NCBI RefSeq assembly: GCF_963924675.1
Contig: NC_089221.1
Location: forward strand, 86,610,296-86,674,295
DNA length: 64,000 bases
From: Phocoena phocoena
Taxonomy: Eukaryota; Chordata; Mammalia; Artiodactyla; Phocoenidae
Reading direction: 5' to 3'
In this document: one piece after another, positions 60,756 through 64,000 of the stretch
Position numbering within the stretch: the first letter of the stretch is position 1
Layout: each line of letters begins with the position of its first letter
The notes under the pieces: generated by a model
Databases searched by the model: none
What the model saw: only the letters and a program-made list of their open reading frames with translations
Told to the model about the DNA's origin: nothing
Translations under genes and position numbers: made by a program

Positions 60756-61320
60756 GGTTAACCTGCATCTGTGGACCATGAACTTCACCAGTGCTTCTCA
60801 TGTTCTGTTTTGGTTTTTTTCCCTCCACTTCGGTAGGACTGGGTGGATGAAGGGGCTAGAGTTGTGTACTTCCTTTCTTTCAAGTAGATTAGGCTCCAAC
60901 CGCCTGCTGGAAGCTCAAGGGGATTTTTCTCTGATAATCACTAGGAGGGTCTGGTAGCCCTCCAGAAGGTCAAACTTTCAAAAGTGTTGGGACCCTCCTA
61001 TGACAACCTCCTAGAATTTTGACTCTCAGAATTGTCCACATTGTACTTCCAGCAATTCATCAATTACAGCCTCCTACTCCATCATTGGTTTCCACAGAGG
61101 TTCTACTTGTGAGTTTCTGCTCTGATATAATATGATTCTCTATATCCACCTGTCTCTCCAATTTTGACATCAGCAGTTTACCCTGTGACTTCACTTCTCT
61201 GACAGTTCTAAGAAGGATTGTTGGTTTTTCAGTTTCTTCAACTTGTTGCTTTTGTTTGGGACAGAGTAGCAACTTCTAAGTTCCTTATACCTGTACTGGA
61301 AACCAAAGGTCCCATATTGG

Positions 61321-61352
<32 letters not shown>

Positions 61353-62100
61353 ATACAGTAGAGGCTTTCTCTTTCACAGTAGAGGCTTACTTCAGTTTTC
61401 TGGTCATCTTGTAAGTAGGGATTTAAAAGATTGATTGAGAACTCTCAGCATATGACTGGGGGCTTACCAGCTATGAAATTTATTGTAGGATGAAACCTCT
61501 GATAGCAAATTCTTTGTACTTTCACATCAAACTGATCCACTTTTAATTTCTGATTTGAAAAGATCTGACTGTCCGAATACTGAGTGTCAAATATTGAAAA
61601 AGATCCTGGTTTTCAGCAGAAACTATGTATTCTGTTACTTAATCACCAGCGCCACTAAGGTTTTCTTTGTGATAACCTTGTCCCCAAGTATACCTGTTGT
61701 TTCCCAGGCCAGTCTCACTCTTTCACCCTCTCCAGAAAATGAACAGATTTCCCTCTAGAAGAGGCTGTTACTAGGCTGTGTAGTGTTAAGGAGCTCTAGC
61801 TATCCCACTGCCTCTTAAACAACTTACAACTGCTCTTCCTCATTGTAGCCATCTCTTTCACCCCAACTCCCAGCAGTATCTGATTCTCCAATTCCTGAGG
61901 CTATGAGGAATTCCATAATGAAAGAATGATTCTCAGTTTGTACCACTAGTGATTAAGAATTTGGACTTCTCAGGTCTGACAATTCACATCTGTTAATTCA
62001 CTTACCACCATTCCATCTGCATTCTAGCTTCCAAATGTGTTGCTCTTGTCTGCCTTCTAGTTCTCTCCATCACTGGAGTTTCATGCCCTTAAAATAGTCC
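60756..62100 (-). mobile_element. Old L1M 5' region, antisense
   Basis: Text such as CAAGTAGATTAGGCTCCAAC, CTCCAGAAGGTCAAACTTTC, ACTTCCAGCAATTCATCAAT, GTTTCCACAGAGGTTCTACT and CCCTGTGACTTCACTTCTCT matches, in antisense order, the long 5' UTR of L1M (L1ME-like) elements. The region from about 61450 to 62100 is assigned with less certainty. The 70-codon minus frame (61060-61272) belongs to this element and is not a host gene. Confidence 0.6.
61322..61352. repeat. (TC)n microsatellite
   Basis: A CT-rich run with one TTT interruption, within the antisense L1M 5' region. Confidence 0.95.
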
Positions 62101-63129
62101 CCTTAACTTTTTTTTCAGGATTTTGTTATACTGTGAAAGTAGATACCAGCATACAATCCATCATTTTACCTGAAACTCTCCACATTGCTCTTACTAATAT
62201 AGATATTAGAGCAAATGTATTTATTCCACCCATGAAAAAGTGCACCACAAATTTAATTTCGCTAGGGACATTTAATCTACTAATTCTGCTAATAAGTCAA
62301 AATGTTAAAATTGATCAAGAAAATTAGAATTTCAAAACAAATGGTAAGATCATTTTTTTCAAAAATAAGTCTACCTCTTTAAAAAGTGAAGAGGAAAATG
62401 TGTTAAAGAAAACTCATAGAAAGCATAAATTAGAAAACATCACAAAGTATTTCCTGCTTTGTATTTTTCAATATTTCTCCCTGTGTCCTCCCAGAAGAGA
62501 AATCTGGTTGTTAGACTCATCAAATCTGCCACTTAATCTCAAAGGCAAATGTAAGATGTAGCCCTAATGCTTTCTGTGTTTTTGTGCCTTACAAAACCAA
62601 ATAGTACAATTGATTGGAATGTAATAAAAATATATTAACTGTGATATATAAAATCAATACTTGGTAGCTGTCATTCTCAGAATAATTACATCCCTTCCTA
62701 AGCAAACAATTTGAAATTTTAGAATATATGATTAATTGAAACTTGAGATACCAATGATTATAACAGTAGCTATATTGCCATAGTTGTGAGAGGATAAAAT
62801 TTATATTTAATAAACATAGCAGGACATAACAGCTTGACTGTAATAGTGTTAGTAGGTAACACTCTTATATGTGCTGAGTGGGTATGTAAATTCATCAAAC
62901 AGTAGACATGTTATTTGACAGAATCTCAAGTCTATGATATTGTGATTTTATATTAAGTAAATTTGGTAAATTTGTCAGGCCTGAAAAAGATTGCTTATCA
63001 AAGAAATGTGACTCATTCAGGTCTCAATGATTACCATTAACAATACTATATTAAAGAGTAGCATATATTACTTTATAAATTATAAGGAATTCCAAAATGC
63101 AATATTTCACTGATAGAAGTAATCTATGA
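62101..63129. other. Unassigned AT-rich stretch
   Basis: No gene or named repeat recognised. Confidence 0.5.
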
Positions 63130-63215
63130 GGAAAAATAATTATAATCATCCCCAATTTACAATGGAGGAAACTAATGTTTAAGGTAGTTAAAATTCTTAC
63201 TCAATGTTCCGTACA
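63130..63215 (+). mobile_element. MIR fragment
   Basis: AATCATCCCCAATTTACAAT followed by GGAGGAAACTAATGTTTAAG matches the centre of MIR. Confidence 0.6.
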
Positions 63216-63404
63216 AAAAATGACATCTTGGTTCCTCTTACAGATTTTCATTTCCCTACTCTGCTTCATATATATGATAAAGACCCTTCCAGTTTCTTTT
63301 TTTAAACTTTAAGTATTTACTACCTTGTTTCTCCTGCATTATTCCAGAAAAATCACCTTAAATAAAAATAAAAAAATAATATATTCTGGCTGCTATGTCA
63401 TTTT

Positions 63405-63510
63405 GATAGTAGAGGAAATGAGACACAGAGAAGTTAAGCAACTTCCTCAAAGTCACACAGTAAATATAGGGTAAGTATCATAACTCAAGGCACTCAGGCT
63501 CCAGTGCCCC
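63405..63510 (+). mobile_element. MIR SINE fragment
   Basis: AGAGGAAATGAGACACAGAG, AAGTTAAGCAACTTCCTCAA and AGTCACACAGTAAATATAGG, then ACTCAGGCTCCAGTGCCC, match the MIR 3' half well. Confidence 0.85.
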
Positions 63511-64000
63511 AAAATTAAATGTAAGAATCTGCTTCCCAGTTAAATAAATCTCCTTTGCAGTTAAAATAATTTTTAAAAATTGTAATAAATGAAAATATGT
63601 TATTGCTTATGCCTTCCATTGAGCACAAATATATGCAAAAATGATAGATATGAAAAAGAAGAGTCAACTAAATTATACAGAGTGATTACCAAACACAAGG
63701 CTTAAATAGAAAGAGTGTTCATATGGGTGTAAGTAAAAGACCTCGTGCTTAAAGCATAACTGTAGTTATCTCTTTAATATGATGTTAAAAATGAATGTGA
63801 TTTTTAAAATATTTCTATGACATGACAATAAAATATAACTAAAGTAAAACTGAAATATGTGTGGCATTAATAAGTTTAGCCTTTGGTAGCTTAAATTTAC
63901 TTTTGTTTTCAAATGTATGAGAATATTTAATATTAAATATAAATAATTTTAATATTACTTTAAAATGGCATATACATTTGATACACATATTTGAAGAGGA
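63511..64000. other. AT-rich right edge, nothing seen
   Basis: No gene or named repeat recognised. Confidence 0.5.

Noticed and set aside
1..64000. A new defence, biosynthetic or other multi-gene system
   Set aside because: The window is a mammalian intergenic or intronic region full of repeats. No cluster of intact genes exists to support such a system.

Overview
The window looks like AT-rich, gene-poor mammalian nuclear DNA, almost certainly from a cetacean (whale or dolphin). The main evidence is nine copies of a tRNA-derived SINE whose head begins GGGCTTCCCTGGTGGCGCAG and which usually ends in an A-rich tail after CGTACCGC. This is the CHR family of cetaceans and close relatives. There are also L1 elements of cetartiodactyl type and an ancient eutherian layer of MIR, L2, MaLR/MLT1 LTRs, hAT and Tigger MITEs and old L1M. 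Nothing prokaryotic, viral-genomic, CRISPR-like or operon-like is present.

Layout. 1-14.9 kb: an old L1 3' end at the left edge, one long-form CHR SINE (2242-2559), an old L1 tail (11559-11841), one MIR, and otherwise AT-rich unique-looking DNA. 14.95-21.4 kb: one full-length L1 on the plus strand with 5' UTR, ORF1, ORF2 and 3' UTR, dead by many stops and frameshifts and split by a CHR SINE inside the endonuclease region. 21.4-42.3 kb: intergenic or intronic DNA with MIRs, four SINEs (two of them nested in older DNA-transposon MITEs), MLT1-like fragments, two L2 stretches, an inverted L1 3' end and several microsatellites. 42.9-45.4 kb: 5' half of a very old L1M. 47.4-48 kb: a MER5-type MITE beside two MaLR fragments in opposite orientations. 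49.5-51.9 kb: two SINEs. 52-57.6 kb: nested L1 elements, in which an old minus-strand L1M is interrupted by a younger minus-strand L1 3' end and by a plus-strand L1 that lacks ORF1 and the endonuclease region and itself carries an inverted L1 scrap. 60.4-64 kb: a SINE preceded by a 31-bp tandem duplication, an antisense L1M 5' region and two MIR fragments.

Host genes. No complete gene is visible. The one place where host coding sequence may exist is 31229-31371. There a plus-strand open frame follows an AG acceptor, precedes a possible GT donor, and encodes a segment resembling the C-terminal half of a doublecortin (DCX) domain. If real, the window lies inside the large introns of a doublecortin-family gene. 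This is an inference from pattern recognition only.

The notable points are evolutionary rather than a new system: an L1 lacking ORF1 and the endonuclease yet keeping its 5' end and target-site duplications (compatible with a spliced integrated element), a SINE with duplicated 5' flank and no matching 3' flank, the MaLR inverted pair, and the nested insertions, which give a relative clock. I found no convincing undescribed biological system.
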